DNA from: Alteromonas_F sp964429915
Lineage (GTDB): Bacteria > Pseudomonadota > Gammaproteobacteria > Enterobacterales > Alteromonadaceae
Length of the DNA: 64,000 nt
Direction of reading: 5' to 3'
Assembly (NCBI GenBank): GCA_964429915.1
Contig: CAYSDZ010000006.1
Location: 1-64,000 of the forward strand
The notes beneath the pieces were generated by a model. The model was not told the DNA's origin. It ran no database searches and saw nothing but the letters and a program-made list of their open reading frames with translations. The position numbers and the translations under genes were made by a program. Shown piece after piece: positions 53,773 to 63,202 of the stretch (its first letter is position 1; each line of letters begins with the position of its first letter).

Positions 53773-53790
53773 TGAGAAAGCGCTTTCTCA
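53773..53790. promoter_or_regulatory. LacI-family operator at the divergent sugar promoters
   Basis: TGAGAAAGC-GCTTTCTCA is a perfect 18-bp palindrome with the central CG expected for LacI/GalR proteins. It lies between the FucP-like and GH1 genes. Its right end supplies a minus-35 (TTCTCA, 53785-53790) 17 bases before a minus-10 TATAAA (53808-53813) for the GH1 operon, so binding should repress. The likely ligand is the LacI protein encoded at 56843. Confidence 0.8.
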
Positions 53791-53921
53791 TAATCATCAT
53801 TACATGCTATAAAAGAAATGACAATATAACAATTTAAACATATTTTTTACATCATTCATGGCTTAATAGTGTGTTTTGGCGACGTCACTCCTCTCTTACG
53901 ATTTTAAAAGGTTTATCTCTA

Positions 53922-55262
53922 ATGGAAAATTTAACTCTGCCGACCCATTCTAAATTATTAAAAAAGCGCTTTCTATATGGGGTTGCAACATCTAGTTATC
54001 AGATCGAAGGCGATGTTGAGAGTCGGCTACCTTGTATATGGGATACTTTTTGTGAGAAAGAGTCTGCTATTGTGGATGGAAGCGACGGCAGCGTGGCCTG
54101 TGAACATATCAAACGCTGGGAAGAAGACTTAGATATGATTGCTTGTTTGCACGTCGACGCCTATCGCTTCTCTATTTCATGGCCCAGAGTGATACATAAA
54201 AATGGGGCCATCAATGAAGTGGGGATGAAATTCTACGAAGCCTTGGTTGAGGGGTTAACTGCGCGAGGAATTAAAAGCTTTGTCACACTCTATCACTGGG
54301 ATTTACCTCAACATTTAGAAGATAACGGAGGATGGCTAAATCGACAAACCTGTTTTGCTTTTGCACATTATGCTGAAGCTATCGGACAACGCCTCGGTGA
54401 TAAAGTAGCTAGTTATGCTACTTTCAATGAGCCTTTTTGTTCTGCTTATTTAGGGTATGAGGTAGGTGTGCATGCTCCAGGAGTGAAAGGCGTATACGAG
54501 GGAAGAACCGCAGCCCATCATATTTTGTTAGCCCATGGTTTGGGTATTAAAAAGCTTCGCAAACATGTGAGTTCAGCACAATTAGGAATAGTAGTAAATG
54601 TTACCCCATGCTATCCCGCTTCAGAACTCAATGCCGATAAAATTGCTACAAAAAAAGCAAACGAATACATCAATCATTGGTATATAAAGCCGCTTTTCGA
54701 CAAGCGCTACCCTGACATTTTTAACGAATTAAACGCTGACCAAAAACCACCAGTAGAAGAAGGGGATTTTGAGATAATGAGTCAACCAATCGATTTTATT
54801 GGTATTAATTTCTACACCAGACTCACTTACTCCGCACCGCGAGAATGCGACCAGTTCTATTACGAACGCGAAGCGCTTCCCCCAAAAACAGACATGGGGT
54901 GGGAAATTTATCCTCAAGCGCTTACCGATATATTGTTGGAATTAAATAACAGCTACTCGTTACCCCCTGTATATATAACAGAAAATGGCGCAGCCATGCC
55001 TGATAGGATCGTTGATAACGAAGTGAAAGACTACCCGAGAGTAGAGTATTTTCAACAACATTTACTTGCCGTTCACGAAGCCATTGAATCTGGGGTTGAT
55101 GTACGCGGGTATTTTGCTTGGAGTTTAATGGACAATTTTGAATGGGCAGAAGGATTATCTAAACGATTCGGAATTGTTTATGTCAATTACGCAACCCAAA
55201 AGCGTACTTTGAAAACAAGTGCACATGCTTACAGCCAATTGCTTAAAAGCAGAACAGAGTAA
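53922..55262 (+). CDS. GH1 beta-glucosidase
   Basis: A 446-residue cytosolic family 1 glycosidase. The opening 'FLYGVATSSYQIEGD' is typical; the acid/base Glu is in ATFNEPF (about residue 169) and the nucleophile Glu in YITENGA (about residue 353). The C-terminal 'GYFAWSLMDNFEWAEGLSKRFG' closes the sugar site. It hydrolyses beta-glucosides such as cellobiose to glucose; no sign of phospho-glycosidase. ATG 53922 is chosen on homology; AAAGG upstream is slightly far. The GPH gene follows at 7 bases. Confidence 0.95.
   Translation: MENLTLPTHSKLLKKRFLYGVATSSYQIEGDVESRLPCIWDTFCEKESAIVDGSDGSVACEHIKRWEEDLDMIACLHVDAYRFSISWPRVIHKNGAINEVGMKFYEALVEGLTARGIKSFVTLYHWDLPQHLEDNGGWLNRQTCFAFAHYAEAIGQRLGDKVASYATFNEPFCSAYLGYEVGVHAPGVKGVYEGRTAAHHILLAHGLGIKKLRKHVSSAQLGIVVNVTPCYPASELNADKIATKKANEYINHWYIKPLFDKRYPDIFNELNADQKPPVEEGDFEIMSQPIDFIGINFYTRLTYSAPRECDQFYYEREALPPKTDMGWEIYPQALTDILLELNNSYSLPPVYITENGAAMPDRIVDNEVKDYPRVEYFQQHLLAVHEAIESGVDVRGYFAWSLMDNFEWAEGLSKRFGIVYVNYATQKRTLKTSAHAYSQLLKSRTE
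53959..53976. promoter_or_regulatory. Second LacI-type half-consensus inside GH1
   Basis: TAAAAAAGCGCTTTCTAT matches the 53773 operator at 14 of 18 positions, with the full inner AAAGCGCTTTCT. It overlaps codons 13-18 of GH1, centre to centre 186 bases from the main site. It could be an auxiliary operator that allows looping, or chance. Confidence 0.35.
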
Positions 55263-55269
55263 AATACCG

Positions 55270-56820
55270 ATGATAAACGAAAACCTACATTCGCATAAAC
55301 TAAGCTTCATGGAAAAAACAGGTTACGCAATGGGCGACGCTGCCGCCAATTTAGTGTGGCGCGGAGCATTAGCCTACTTGGCTGTTTTTTACACTGATAC
55401 CTTTGGTATCAGCGCAACGGCCGCGGGTTTACTTTTTCTAGTGGTCAGGATGTCAGATGGTATCACTGACATCATTATGGGTATGGTTGCTGACCGAACC
55501 CAAACTCGTTGGGGAAAATTTCGTCCCTGGATCTTTCTATCAACACCTGTTTTAGCGCTTTTTATGGTGCTGTGTTATACCACACCAGATTTATCAGCGA
55601 ATGGAAAATTAATCTATGCCTACATCACTTATATTGGGTTAACACTTGCCTACACCCTGAATAACGTTCCTTATTCTGCTTTAATGGGGGTAATGACCGC
55701 CTCGGACAAAGAACGAACCACCCTATCAAGTTTTCGTTTTGCTGGCGCTTTTTTAGGGGGCTTGGCTGTAATGGGCGGCTTACCCAAACTGGTCGCACTG
55801 TTTGGTAATGGCAATAATGCACTGGGTTATCAATACGCTATGTATTGCTTTGCTGTGTTACTTATTGTGCTGATGTTGATTACAGTGGTAACGACAAAAG
55901 AAAGAGTGACATTGCAAACAGAAAATAGAGGTAAATTCAAAGACGAAATCAAAGATTTACTTAAGATGCTGCCATTTATCATCGCGCCACTGTTGGCCAT
56001 CACCTTATTGTTTTACTATCGTTCGTTACTTGCATTGGCTTTCTCTGCATTTGTTTATGTATTTACTCATCGAGCCATTAAGTATCTTTTAGCACTACCG
56101 GAAGAAAAACGAACCGTAGCCCAGCGCGATGTGATCGACCTAATCACCAATAAACCGTGGCTTATTTTATTAGGAATAGGCTTTTTGACCATGATGTATA
56201 ATGGTACGAAATATGGTGTAATTGCCTACTACTTTAAATATGTGATAGGTAACGAAGTGCTAGTTGGCACCTACTTCGCTGCGCTACTTGTGGTATCGAT
56301 TATCGGTGCATTTGCCACTAACTATTTTGTTGCTCGTATGGGGCGTAAGCATACCTTTATGTTTGCGCTCATCGTCAGTAGTCTGTTCAGCTGCTTTTTG
56401 TTTTGGGCGCCTATGGAAAGCACGCTTTGGGTGTTTGTATTGGGTTGCATCTCTGAGTTTTTCGCTGCTATGCTGCCAACCTTGTTTTTTGCCATGCTTG
56501 GCGATTCCGCCGATTATTCAGAATGGCGCTGTGGACGTCGAGCAACGGGTTTGTTCTACTCTGCAGGTACGTTCGTGCAAAAAACAGGGGGTGGCTTTGC
56601 TGGTGCCTTGGTCTTAGTTGTATTGGCAGGTTATGGATACAATAGCGAGATCAGTGAAACAATTACTCATGCACTACCAGGAATGACTCTGCTAATGAGC
56701 TTTATTCCCGCGAGCTTTGGTTTTGTAGCGGCAGCGCTTATGACCTTGTATCCATTAACCGACAAAGAGCAAATGAAAATGACAGAACAACTTATTTTGC
56801 GTCGGCAAGCCGAAGCTTAA
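55270..56820 (+). CDS. GPH-family sugar symporter with a hydrophobic insert
   Basis: A 516-residue GPH transporter paralogous to the one at 51163, with the same Na/H site ('GITDIIMGMVADRTQTRWGKFRPW', about 64-87) and 'DSADYSEWRCGRRATG'. Unlike its paralogue it has about 57 extra residues (about 232-288) between the two halves, with two hydrophobic runs. It is co-transcribed with GH1 and likely brings in its beta-glucoside substrate. ATG 55270 is chosen; AAA..TACCGATG lacks a strong Shine-Dalgarno. Confidence 0.88.
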   Translation: MINENLHSHKLSFMEKTGYAMGDAAANLVWRGALAYLAVFYTDTFGISATAAGLLFLVVRMSDGITDIIMGMVADRTQTRWGKFRPWIFLSTPVLALFMVLCYTTPDLSANGKLIYAYITYIGLTLAYTLNNVPYSALMGVMTASDKERTTLSSFRFAGAFLGGLAVMGGLPKLVALFGNGNNALGYQYAMYCFAVLLIVLMLITVVTTKERVTLQTENRGKFKDEIKDLLKMLPFIIAPLLAITLLFYYRSLLALAFSAFVYVFTHRAIKYLLALPEEKRTVAQRDVIDLITNKPWLILLGIGFLTMMYNGTKYGVIAYYFKYVIGNEVLVGTYFAALLVVSIIGAFATNYFVARMGRKHTFMFALIVSSLFSCFLFWAPMESTLWVFVLGCISEFFAAMLPTLFFAMLGDSADYSEWRCGRRATGLFYSAGTFVQKTGGGFAGALVLVVLAGYGYNSEISETITHALPGMTLLMSFIPASFGFVAAALMTLYPLTDKEQMKMTEQLILRRQAEA

Positions 56821-56842
56821 GTGACGCGAGGACGATAGTACC

Positions 56843-57841
56843 ATGACGACAATTTATCAGGTTGCCGAGAAAGCGGGTGTCTCTCTATCTACCGTTTCAA
56901 GAGTGTTGAACGGCAATCAATCGGTTAACATAAAATTGCGTAAAAAAGTTGAAGCAGTGATGCAAGACTTGTCATATCGTCCTAATTCTATCGCAAGATC
57001 ACTGGCTAGTAGTCGTTCAGACAGTGTTGGCGTGTTGGTCTCTGAGTTAAATTCGCCGTTTTTCGGTGAAATGATGGAAGCCATTGAAGCGGTACTTAGA
57101 GCCGCTAATAAACATGTTATTTTCACTGTAGGCCACAACGATCTTGAACAAGAGCAAGATGGCATCGATTTTTTGATAAGCCGGAAATGCGATGCCCTTA
57201 TATTGCACGTCGAAGCATTATCAGATGAGCACTTGTTTTCTCTGAATAAAAACAAAATTCCACTTGCTTTGGTTAATCGTTTGGTACCAGGCCTCGAAAC
57301 TGGCTGTGTGTGTTTAAATAATGAAAGAGGGGGTTACCTATCCACCAAGCATCTTGTTGAACTTGGTCACAAACGTATTGCCTATATTTCTGGCCCGCTG
57401 TCTAAAAGCGATGCTAACCAACGCTTGGCTGGCCATCGCAGAGCGCTCATGGAAGGCGGCATTGCTTTCGACAAGCATCTGTTTTACGAAGGTGACTATA
57501 CGGAAGAAAGCGGTGCTGATGGCATCACTCATTTCATTGAAAATCAAAGTAGTTTTAGTGCATTGGTTTGTGCAAGCGATTGGATGGCAGCTGGCGCGAT
57601 GACAAGAGCGCGAGACTATCAGCTTACGATGCCCGACAAGCTCTCAATCGTTGGGTTCGATAACGCGATTTTTGCTCGGCAAGTATTTCCGAAGCTCACT
57701 ACCATTCATAACCCTATAAGAGAAATGGCAGAAATGGCAGCAAAAAACATATTGAAACGCGTCTACAACATGAATGTGGAGATTATTCCTATGTTTGACC
57801 CTGAACTGAAGATTCGCGATTCATCTAAACGCTTTCCATAG
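56843..57841 (+). CDS. LacI-family transcriptional regulator
   Basis: A 332-residue LacI/GalR repressor. The DNA-binding helices are 'TIYQVAEKAGVSLSTVSRVLNGNQSV' (3-28) with the hinge 'RPNSIARSLASSRSDSVGVL', then a periplasmic-binding-protein-like sensor domain. GAGGA lies 8 bases before ATG 56843. It is third in the GH1 operon and is the probable ligand-responsive repressor for the 53773 operator and the whole sugar locus. Confidence 0.93.
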   Translation: MTTIYQVAEKAGVSLSTVSRVLNGNQSVNIKLRKKVEAVMQDLSYRPNSIARSLASSRSDSVGVLVSELNSPFFGEMMEAIEAVLRAANKHVIFTVGHNDLEQEQDGIDFLISRKCDALILHVEALSDEHLFSLNKNKIPLALVNRLVPGLETGCVCLNNERGGYLSTKHLVELGHKRIAYISGPLSKSDANQRLAGHRRALMEGGIAFDKHLFYEGDYTEESGADGITHFIENQSSFSALVCASDWMAAGAMTRARDYQLTMPDKLSIVGFDNAIFARQVFPKLTTIHNPIREMAEMAAKNILKRVYNMNVEIIPMFDPELKIRDSSKRFP

Positions 57842-57894
57842 TACTGAGCGTACAAGGAAAACCACACGAATTTTGCAGAAATAAATGACAATAG

Positions 57895-57922
57895 TTGTTC
57901 CCTGACAGATAGACGTTATAAT
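57895..57922 (+). promoter_or_regulatory. Sigma-70 promoter of the cytochrome c5 gene
   Basis: TTGTTC (57895-57900) and TATAAT (57917-57922) are 16 bases apart and 35 bases before the GTG start. The minus-10 is perfect; the minus-35 is partial. Confidence 0.5.
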
Positions 57923-57956
57923 CATCGATAATTTAGTTAAGAAGCCGGAGTCGTCC

Positions 57957-58358
57957 GTGAAAACAAAATTTTTTAGCGCTTTTGTAGTCTCAGCATTAGT
58001 CGGATTTGCTGTTCATGCACAAATGACTGACGAAGATATCGCTGAGCGTATTAAACCAGTGGGGAATGTTCACGTTGCGGGAGCAGCAACCGAGACTGCC
58101 GCTGCTAGCGGTGGGGCTAAGTCAGGTGAAGAAGTCTACAACTCAGCCTGTATTGCATGCCACGGTGCTGGCGTATTAGGGGCGCCCAAATTTCAAGTTG
58201 CTGCCGAGTGGCAACCTCGCTTGGATGAAAAGGGTTTTGACACTATATGGCAAAACGCGATCAACGGCATTAATGCGATGCCGCCAAGAGGAACATGTGG
58301 TAGTTGTTCTGACGACGAAATTAAAGCAGCTATCGAATACATGATAGAAGGTATCTAA
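57957..58358 (+). CDS. Cytochrome c5-family protein
   Basis: A 133-residue periplasmic monohaem cytochrome c. Signal peptide to about Ala21, then a Gly/Ala linker and the haem site CIACH (about 63-67) in the context 'SACIACHGAGVLGAPK'. Met ligand is in NAMPPRGTCGSC, whose two extra Cys mark the c5 type. It carries electrons between membrane complexes. The start is GTG 57957 behind CCGGAG. A stem-loop terminator follows. Confidence 0.93.
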   Translation: MKTKFFSAFVVSALVGFAVHAQMTDEDIAERIKPVGNVHVAGAATETAAASGGAKSGEEVYNSACIACHGAGVLGAPKFQVAAEWQPRLDEKGFDTIWQNAINGINAMPPRGTCGSCSDDEIKAAIEYMIEGI

Positions 58359-58369
58359 CACTATGAAAC

Positions 58370-58392
58370 ACGCCACACGTTTAGTGTGGCGT
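58370..58392 (+). terminator. Terminator-like hairpin after cytochrome c5
   Basis: ACGCCACAC-gttta-GTGTGGCGT is a 9-bp stem with a 5-base loop, 12 bases after the stop, followed by TTGTGATAA. The U-tract is short, but stem strength and position fit a terminator. Confidence 0.65.
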
Positions 58393-58444
58393 TTGTGATA
58401 AAGATACGGTAACTTATTGGAGAACTTTAAACAGGCCGTCTCAA

Positions 58445-61111
58445 ATGTCGTCTCTATTGGTACCCACGCAAAAAGAGAGCAACACAAACTTACCTTCGAA
58501 TCAGGATAACACGTCGGCTGAATTCGCACTTTCTGAAGAAGAGCTTCGGGAACTTGTCCCTCAACTACAACAGATCACGGTTAAGTACAAACGCGCAGAG
58601 CGTGTTCAAAAAGCATTGCTAGATATTTCTGAGCTAGCGAGTTCAGTCACTCACTTATCTAATCTGTATCCTACTATTCATGAAATTATCGGCGACTTCA
58701 TGAACGCAGATAATTTTTTTGTCGCGTTTTACGACAAATCTGAAGAGATGGTCGATTTCGCTTATTTTGTCGACGAGCACGACGAACAGACACTCACTCA
58801 AATTCCCGCCGAAGAACTGGGCGGCGGCGTAACTGGGTATATTTTAAAAACCGGCCAGCATTTGATGTTTCGAAAAGATGAATTCGCCGACTTAATTCAA
58901 GAAAAAGGAATAAAACAGTATGGTGAATGCCCAGAACACCTTATGGGGGTACCTTTAAAACGAGGTAATCAACTGATCGGTGCCATGGTGGTTCAGACCT
59001 ACGATGCCAACGTTATTTATACACCCGAAGATTTGGAGGTATTTTTATTTGTTTCTCAGCATATTGTAAGCACACTTGACAGAGTTAAACGTAGCGAACT
59101 AACAGAACGCACTATTCGTGACAGAACCCGCCAACTCAGAGAAATAAACGACTATCTGCAAGAAGAGATATTAGAGCGCCAGAAAGTTGAGTCTCTTCAG
59201 CAAGCGCTGTTTGAGATATCTGAGCTTTCTATCAATATTGAAGACGATATGGACAGTTTCTATCGCATCTTGCACGATATTATTGCTCGGCTGATCAGTG
59301 CACCTAATTGCTACATCGCTAGCTTAGATAGCAATAAAGAATATCTTGAATTTCCGTATTATAACGACACGAGCGGCGAGCCCGCGTTAAAGCGAAAGCT
59401 GGGTTTGGGATTAACTGAATATGTGATCCGCTCAGGACAAGCAGAACTGATCGACCAAAGCAGAGTTATGGAACTGGCTGCTTCCGGAGATATAGATGTG
59501 TCTGCTGTACAAAGTATTTTATTAAATAAGACGACTTGGCTTGGCTCTCCACTGATCGTGGAAGGCGAAATTGCAGGCGTTATCGTTATCCAAAGCTATG
59601 GTGCCCAAGCTACATATACTACGAAAGATCTTGAATTACTTAAATTCGTCTCTCATCACATTGCCTCTGCAATGGAGCGTAAAAAGAAAGCAGATGAAAT
59701 TCAAAAGTACAATGCTGAATTAGAGCATCGGGTTAAACTTCGCACAGAGGAACTCAATACTGCCAACGAGGTATTAAAAAAGCAAATAGAAGAACGAAAG
59801 CAGATTGAGTTAAAACTGATCCACGACGCCCATCACGACCATTTAACCGGTTTACCCAACAGAACGATGTTTAATAGGCGGCTTGAGCTCGCCATTGCAA
59901 CCAAGCAACGCCGTCCCGACGCGCAATATGCGGTGTTATTTATCGATTTAGACCGCTTTAAAACGATCAACGACACCCTTGGTCATCATGCTGGCGATGA
60001 GTTTTTAATCGAAGTGGCAAGACGCATTAATGAGTGCATACGAAGTCTCGATTTTCTTGCTCGCTTAGGTGGGGATGAATTCATCGTGTTATTGGATCAT
60101 TTCGACGAAAAACACGATGCTGAAGAAGTCGCGTCTAGAATCATTGAAAGCGTCGTCACGCCGTTTATGCTCGAAGGCAAGGAAATGTACTCAGGTGCGA
60201 GTATTGGAATTGCTCATGTACAACCGTACTACAAAACGGCAGATGAAGTCATTCGCGATGCTGATGCTGCCATGTATCAGGCAAAAAACCAAGGCAGAGG
60301 TCGCTTTGTCATGTTCGACAAGAGCATGCGCGAGCGCTTGCTTGAAGAAATGGAATTAGAAAATCAGCTTCGCAAAACTATGCGAGAAAGCGGGTTTGGA
60401 AAATTTATTCAGCCAATCATTGTGTTGAATGATTCACAAACGCTGTACCATGAATTTTATTTGCGTTGGGAGCATCATTCTATTGGTGTTATATCACGTG
60501 AACAATTCCGACAGGCTTCGGAACAAAGCGGTTTAACCATTGAGCTAGATTTGTATCAATTACGCAGTGCGTGCGACTATTTGCGAAACAATGCCCAAAC
60601 GATAAAAAAAATTGCGGTTAACCTGTCTATTCGCCATCTGCTCCAAAATGGCTTTGTGAACAAAATTATCGACGAAATTGCGCTTGGCGGCATTTCTGCC
60701 AAGCAATTAGTACTTGAGTTTGATGAAAACGATTTAAACCAACGCTCTCAGGTTATCTTGCCTGCGATGAAGAAGTTAAAACGTTCAGGCGTGACATTGG
60801 TATTAGACAATTTTGGTAGTGGTCTCGCGTCTTTGAGCTACCTTTTTGCTTATCCTTTTGACTTTATAAAAATCGACCATCGATTTGTGAAGTCCTTACC
60901 TCGGTCACAGCGAAATTTAAAGCTGATCCAATCTGTCATGTTGATCTCTGAACATCTGCACTTTGATGTCATAGTCAATGGAGTCACAAGCCAGTCTCAA
61001 CTCGATGCATTAATTAATATAGGCAGTCGTTACGGACAAGGCTCATTGCTAGCAGAGCCAATGCTGATAAAAAAAGTACAAAATTCGGTATTGGGGGAAA
61101 ACGAAGCTTAG
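58445..61111 (+). CDS. GAF-GAF-GGDEF-EAL protein; active cyclase, degenerate EAL
   Basis: An 888-residue cytosolic protein. Two GAF-like sensor domains (about 55-210 and 245-410), a coiled coil, GGDEF (about 458-620) and EAL (about 635-880). GGDEF is intact (GGDEF 542-546) with the RxxD inhibitory I-site R533-SL-D536. The EAL domain has lost key residues: E-A-L is E670-F-Y, the D-D-F-G metal motif is D788-N789-F-G, and the later catalytic Glu is N845. It should therefore make c-di-GMP and only bind it at the EAL site. Its stop abuts the rep stop with no gap. Confidence 0.92.
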   Translation: MSSLLVPTQKESNTNLPSNQDNTSAEFALSEEELRELVPQLQQITVKYKRAERVQKALLDISELASSVTHLSNLYPTIHEIIGDFMNADNFFVAFYDKSEEMVDFAYFVDEHDEQTLTQIPAEELGGGVTGYILKTGQHLMFRKDEFADLIQEKGIKQYGECPEHLMGVPLKRGNQLIGAMVVQTYDANVIYTPEDLEVFLFVSQHIVSTLDRVKRSELTERTIRDRTRQLREINDYLQEEILERQKVESLQQALFEISELSINIEDDMDSFYRILHDIIARLISAPNCYIASLDSNKEYLEFPYYNDTSGEPALKRKLGLGLTEYVIRSGQAELIDQSRVMELAASGDIDVSAVQSILLNKTTWLGSPLIVEGEIAGVIVIQSYGAQATYTTKDLELLKFVSHHIASAMERKKKADEIQKYNAELEHRVKLRTEELNTANEVLKKQIEERKQIELKLIHDAHHDHLTGLPNRTMFNRRLELAIATKQRRPDAQYAVLFIDLDRFKTINDTLGHHAGDEFLIEVARRINECIRSLDFLARLGGDEFIVLLDHFDEKHDAEEVASRIIESVVTPFMLEGKEMYSGASIGIAHVQPYYKTADEVIRDADAAMYQAKNQGRGRFVMFDKSMRERLLEEMELENQLRKTMRESGFGKFIQPIIVLNDSQTLYHEFYLRWEHHSIGVISREQFRQASEQSGLTIELDLYQLRSACDYLRNNAQTIKKIAVNLSIRHLLQNGFVNKIIDEIALGGISAKQLVLEFDENDLNQRSQVILPAMKKLKRSGVTLVLDNFGSGLASLSYLFAYPFDFIKIDHRFVKSLPRSQRNLKLIQSVMLISEHLHFDVIVNGVTSQSQLDALINIGSRYGQGSLLAEPMLIKKVQNSVLGENEA

Positions 61112-63127
61112 TTATTTTTTGCCAAGTAGCTCTCTTAAGTTAGCAATACCAGTCTGCCCTTTAGCTTGCCGTTCTTCTTTACTCACTGTCTTTTTCTTGT
61201 CTTGCCACTGTACGTCATCAACGGGAAGTTCATACAGAAAACGGCTAGGCTCAGGCTGAATAATTTCACCATACTGTCTACGTTCTTTAGCTAAACTAAA
61301 GGTTAGCTGTTTCATGGCCCTAGTGATACCCACATAAGCAAGACGGCGTTCTTCTTCAACATTATCTTCGTCGATACTAGACTGGTGAGGCAGTAAACCC
61401 TCTTCCATTCCAACTAAAAAAACATAAGGAAACTCAAGCCCTTTAGACGCATGTAAAGTCATAAGTTGTACTTGGTCGGCATCACTGTTATCTTCACCAC
61501 GTTCCATCATATCGCGCAAAATAAAGCGATTGACGACTTCTTGAAGGGTCATAGGAGGCTCTAACTCATTCCCCTTTAGCATGTCCTTCAACCATCCAAA
61601 TAGCGTACTAATATTGCCCATGGCCATTTCGGCCGCTTTCGGGCTTGTGCTAGTTTCGTATAACCACGCCTCGTAATTTGACGATTTAATAAGGTCGCGA
61701 ACACTAGCATAAGTATCGCCTCGTATTGCATTGTCTGACAACTCTACAATCCATCTAATAAAGTGCTGAACAGCGTGTAAGGGCTTACTAGATAAAACAG
61801 AAGATAAATTAGCATGAGCCGCTGCTTCAAACATCGATACATTTAATTCATTGGAAAAATGCCCCAGCTTTTCTAGACTTGCCCGTCCTATACCTCGACT
61901 TGGCGTGTTAATAATACGGAGCAGGGCATTGTCGTCGTCTTGATTCACCAACAAACGTAAGTAAGCCATCATATCTTTAATTTCAGCACGCCCAAAAAAC
62001 GACACGCCACCACTGATTTTGTAAGGGATGCGATTACTCATTAATAACTTTTCAAAGATTCGACTTTGATGGTTGCCGCGATATAAAATGGCGTAATCTT
62101 TGAACTGAGTGCGATTCATGAACTTGTGCGCCATTAATTCTGCAATCACCTTTTCTGCTTCGTTTTCCTCATCTTTTGCAACCACGACGTTAAGCGGTTC
62201 GCCATATTGATGCTCGCTAAAAAGACGCTTATCGAAAATATGCGGATTATTCTGAATAAGAATGTTCGCACAATGTAAAATTCGCCCAGACGATCGATAA
62301 TTTTGCTCGAGCTTGATCACTTGTAATTTTGGAAAGTCCTGCTTTAACAGCGTTAAATTTTTTGGCTGCGCACCGCGCCAGCTATAAATAGACTGGTCGT
62401 CATCGCCTACTACGGTGAATCTCGCACGCTCTCCGACTAAAAACTTAATCAACTCGTATTGGCTTGTATTGGTATCCTGATATTCATCTACTAGCAAATA
62501 CCGAATTTTGGTTTGCCAAAATTGACGAATATCCTCACTCGACTGAAGCAGCAGCGTAGGTAACATGATGAGATCATCAAAATCTAAGGCATTGTAGGCT
62601 TTAAGGTGATTTTGATACTCCTTGTAGTAGGCTGCAAATGCCTGCTCTCCGGAATGTGTTGCTTGTTTAAGTAACACTTCTGGCATGATCAAATCGTTTT
62701 TCCAATTTGAAATACAGGATTGTAAAAGCGAAAGTTGCTCTTTGTCCCCGTCGAGATCGTGCTCGGTTAAATCATGTAATAACGCTCGACTATCTTTGTC
62801 ATCAAACAAAGAAAACCCTGCTTTTAAACCCAAAGACGGAAGGTGTTTTTTGATAATGTCGAGACCAAGCGTGTGGAAGGTACTGACTTTTAACCCTCTT
62901 GCCTCTTTTTTCCCTAAGGTTTGGCCGACTCTTTCTTTCATCTCGCGAGCAGCCTTGTTAGTAAAGGTCACCGCAACGATACGATTAGCAGGCATCTCGC
63001 ATTGACGCACCAAGTACGCAATCTTATTGGTGATCACTCGCGTTTTGCCACTGCCGGCACCCGCTAGCACTAGGCAAGGTCCAGATATAAATTCAACAGC
63101 CGATTGTTGTGCAGGATTGAGTTTCAT
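61112..63127 (-). CDS. rep: ATP-dependent helicase Rep
   Basis: A 671-residue SF1A helicase that helps the replisome pass protein blocks. Walker A is AGAGSGKT (about 22-29), DEYQDTN is Walker B, then GDDDQSIYSWRGA, QNYRS, 'FPYVFLVGMEEGLLPHQ' and VGITRA. It differs from the window's UvrD by the SWRGA variant and the lack of a Tudor C-terminus. Length and motif order are typical. It is convergent with the GGDEF-EAL gene and touches it. Confidence 0.96.
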   Translation of the reverse strand: MKLNPAQQSAVEFISGPCLVLAGAGSGKTRVITNKIAYLVRQCEMPANRIVAVTFTNKAAREMKERVGQTLGKKEARGLKVSTFHTLGLDIIKKHLPSLGLKAGFSLFDDKDSRALLHDLTEHDLDGDKEQLSLLQSCISNWKNDLIMPEVLLKQATHSGEQAFAAYYKEYQNHLKAYNALDFDDLIMLPTLLLQSSEDIRQFWQTKIRYLLVDEYQDTNTSQYELIKFLVGERARFTVVGDDDQSIYSWRGAQPKNLTLLKQDFPKLQVIKLEQNYRSSGRILHCANILIQNNPHIFDKRLFSEHQYGEPLNVVVAKDEENEAEKVIAELMAHKFMNRTQFKDYAILYRGNHQSRIFEKLLMSNRIPYKISGGVSFFGRAEIKDMMAYLRLLVNQDDDNALLRIINTPSRGIGRASLEKLGHFSNELNVSMFEAAAHANLSSVLSSKPLHAVQHFIRWIVELSDNAIRGDTYASVRDLIKSSNYEAWLYETSTSPKAAEMAMGNISTLFGWLKDMLKGNELEPPMTLQEVVNRFILRDMMERGEDNSDADQVQLMTLHASKGLEFPYVFLVGMEEGLLPHQSSIDEDNVEEERRLAYVGITRAMKQLTFSLAKERRQYGEIIQPEPSRFLYELPVDDVQWQDKKKTVSKEERQAKGQTGIANLRELLGKK

Positions 63128-63202
63128 GCTGGCTTGTTACACGCAGAGGTTTTAGAATGGCGTTATTGTAAAGCCAAGTCCAACAAAATACAGGTGCAAG
63201 TA

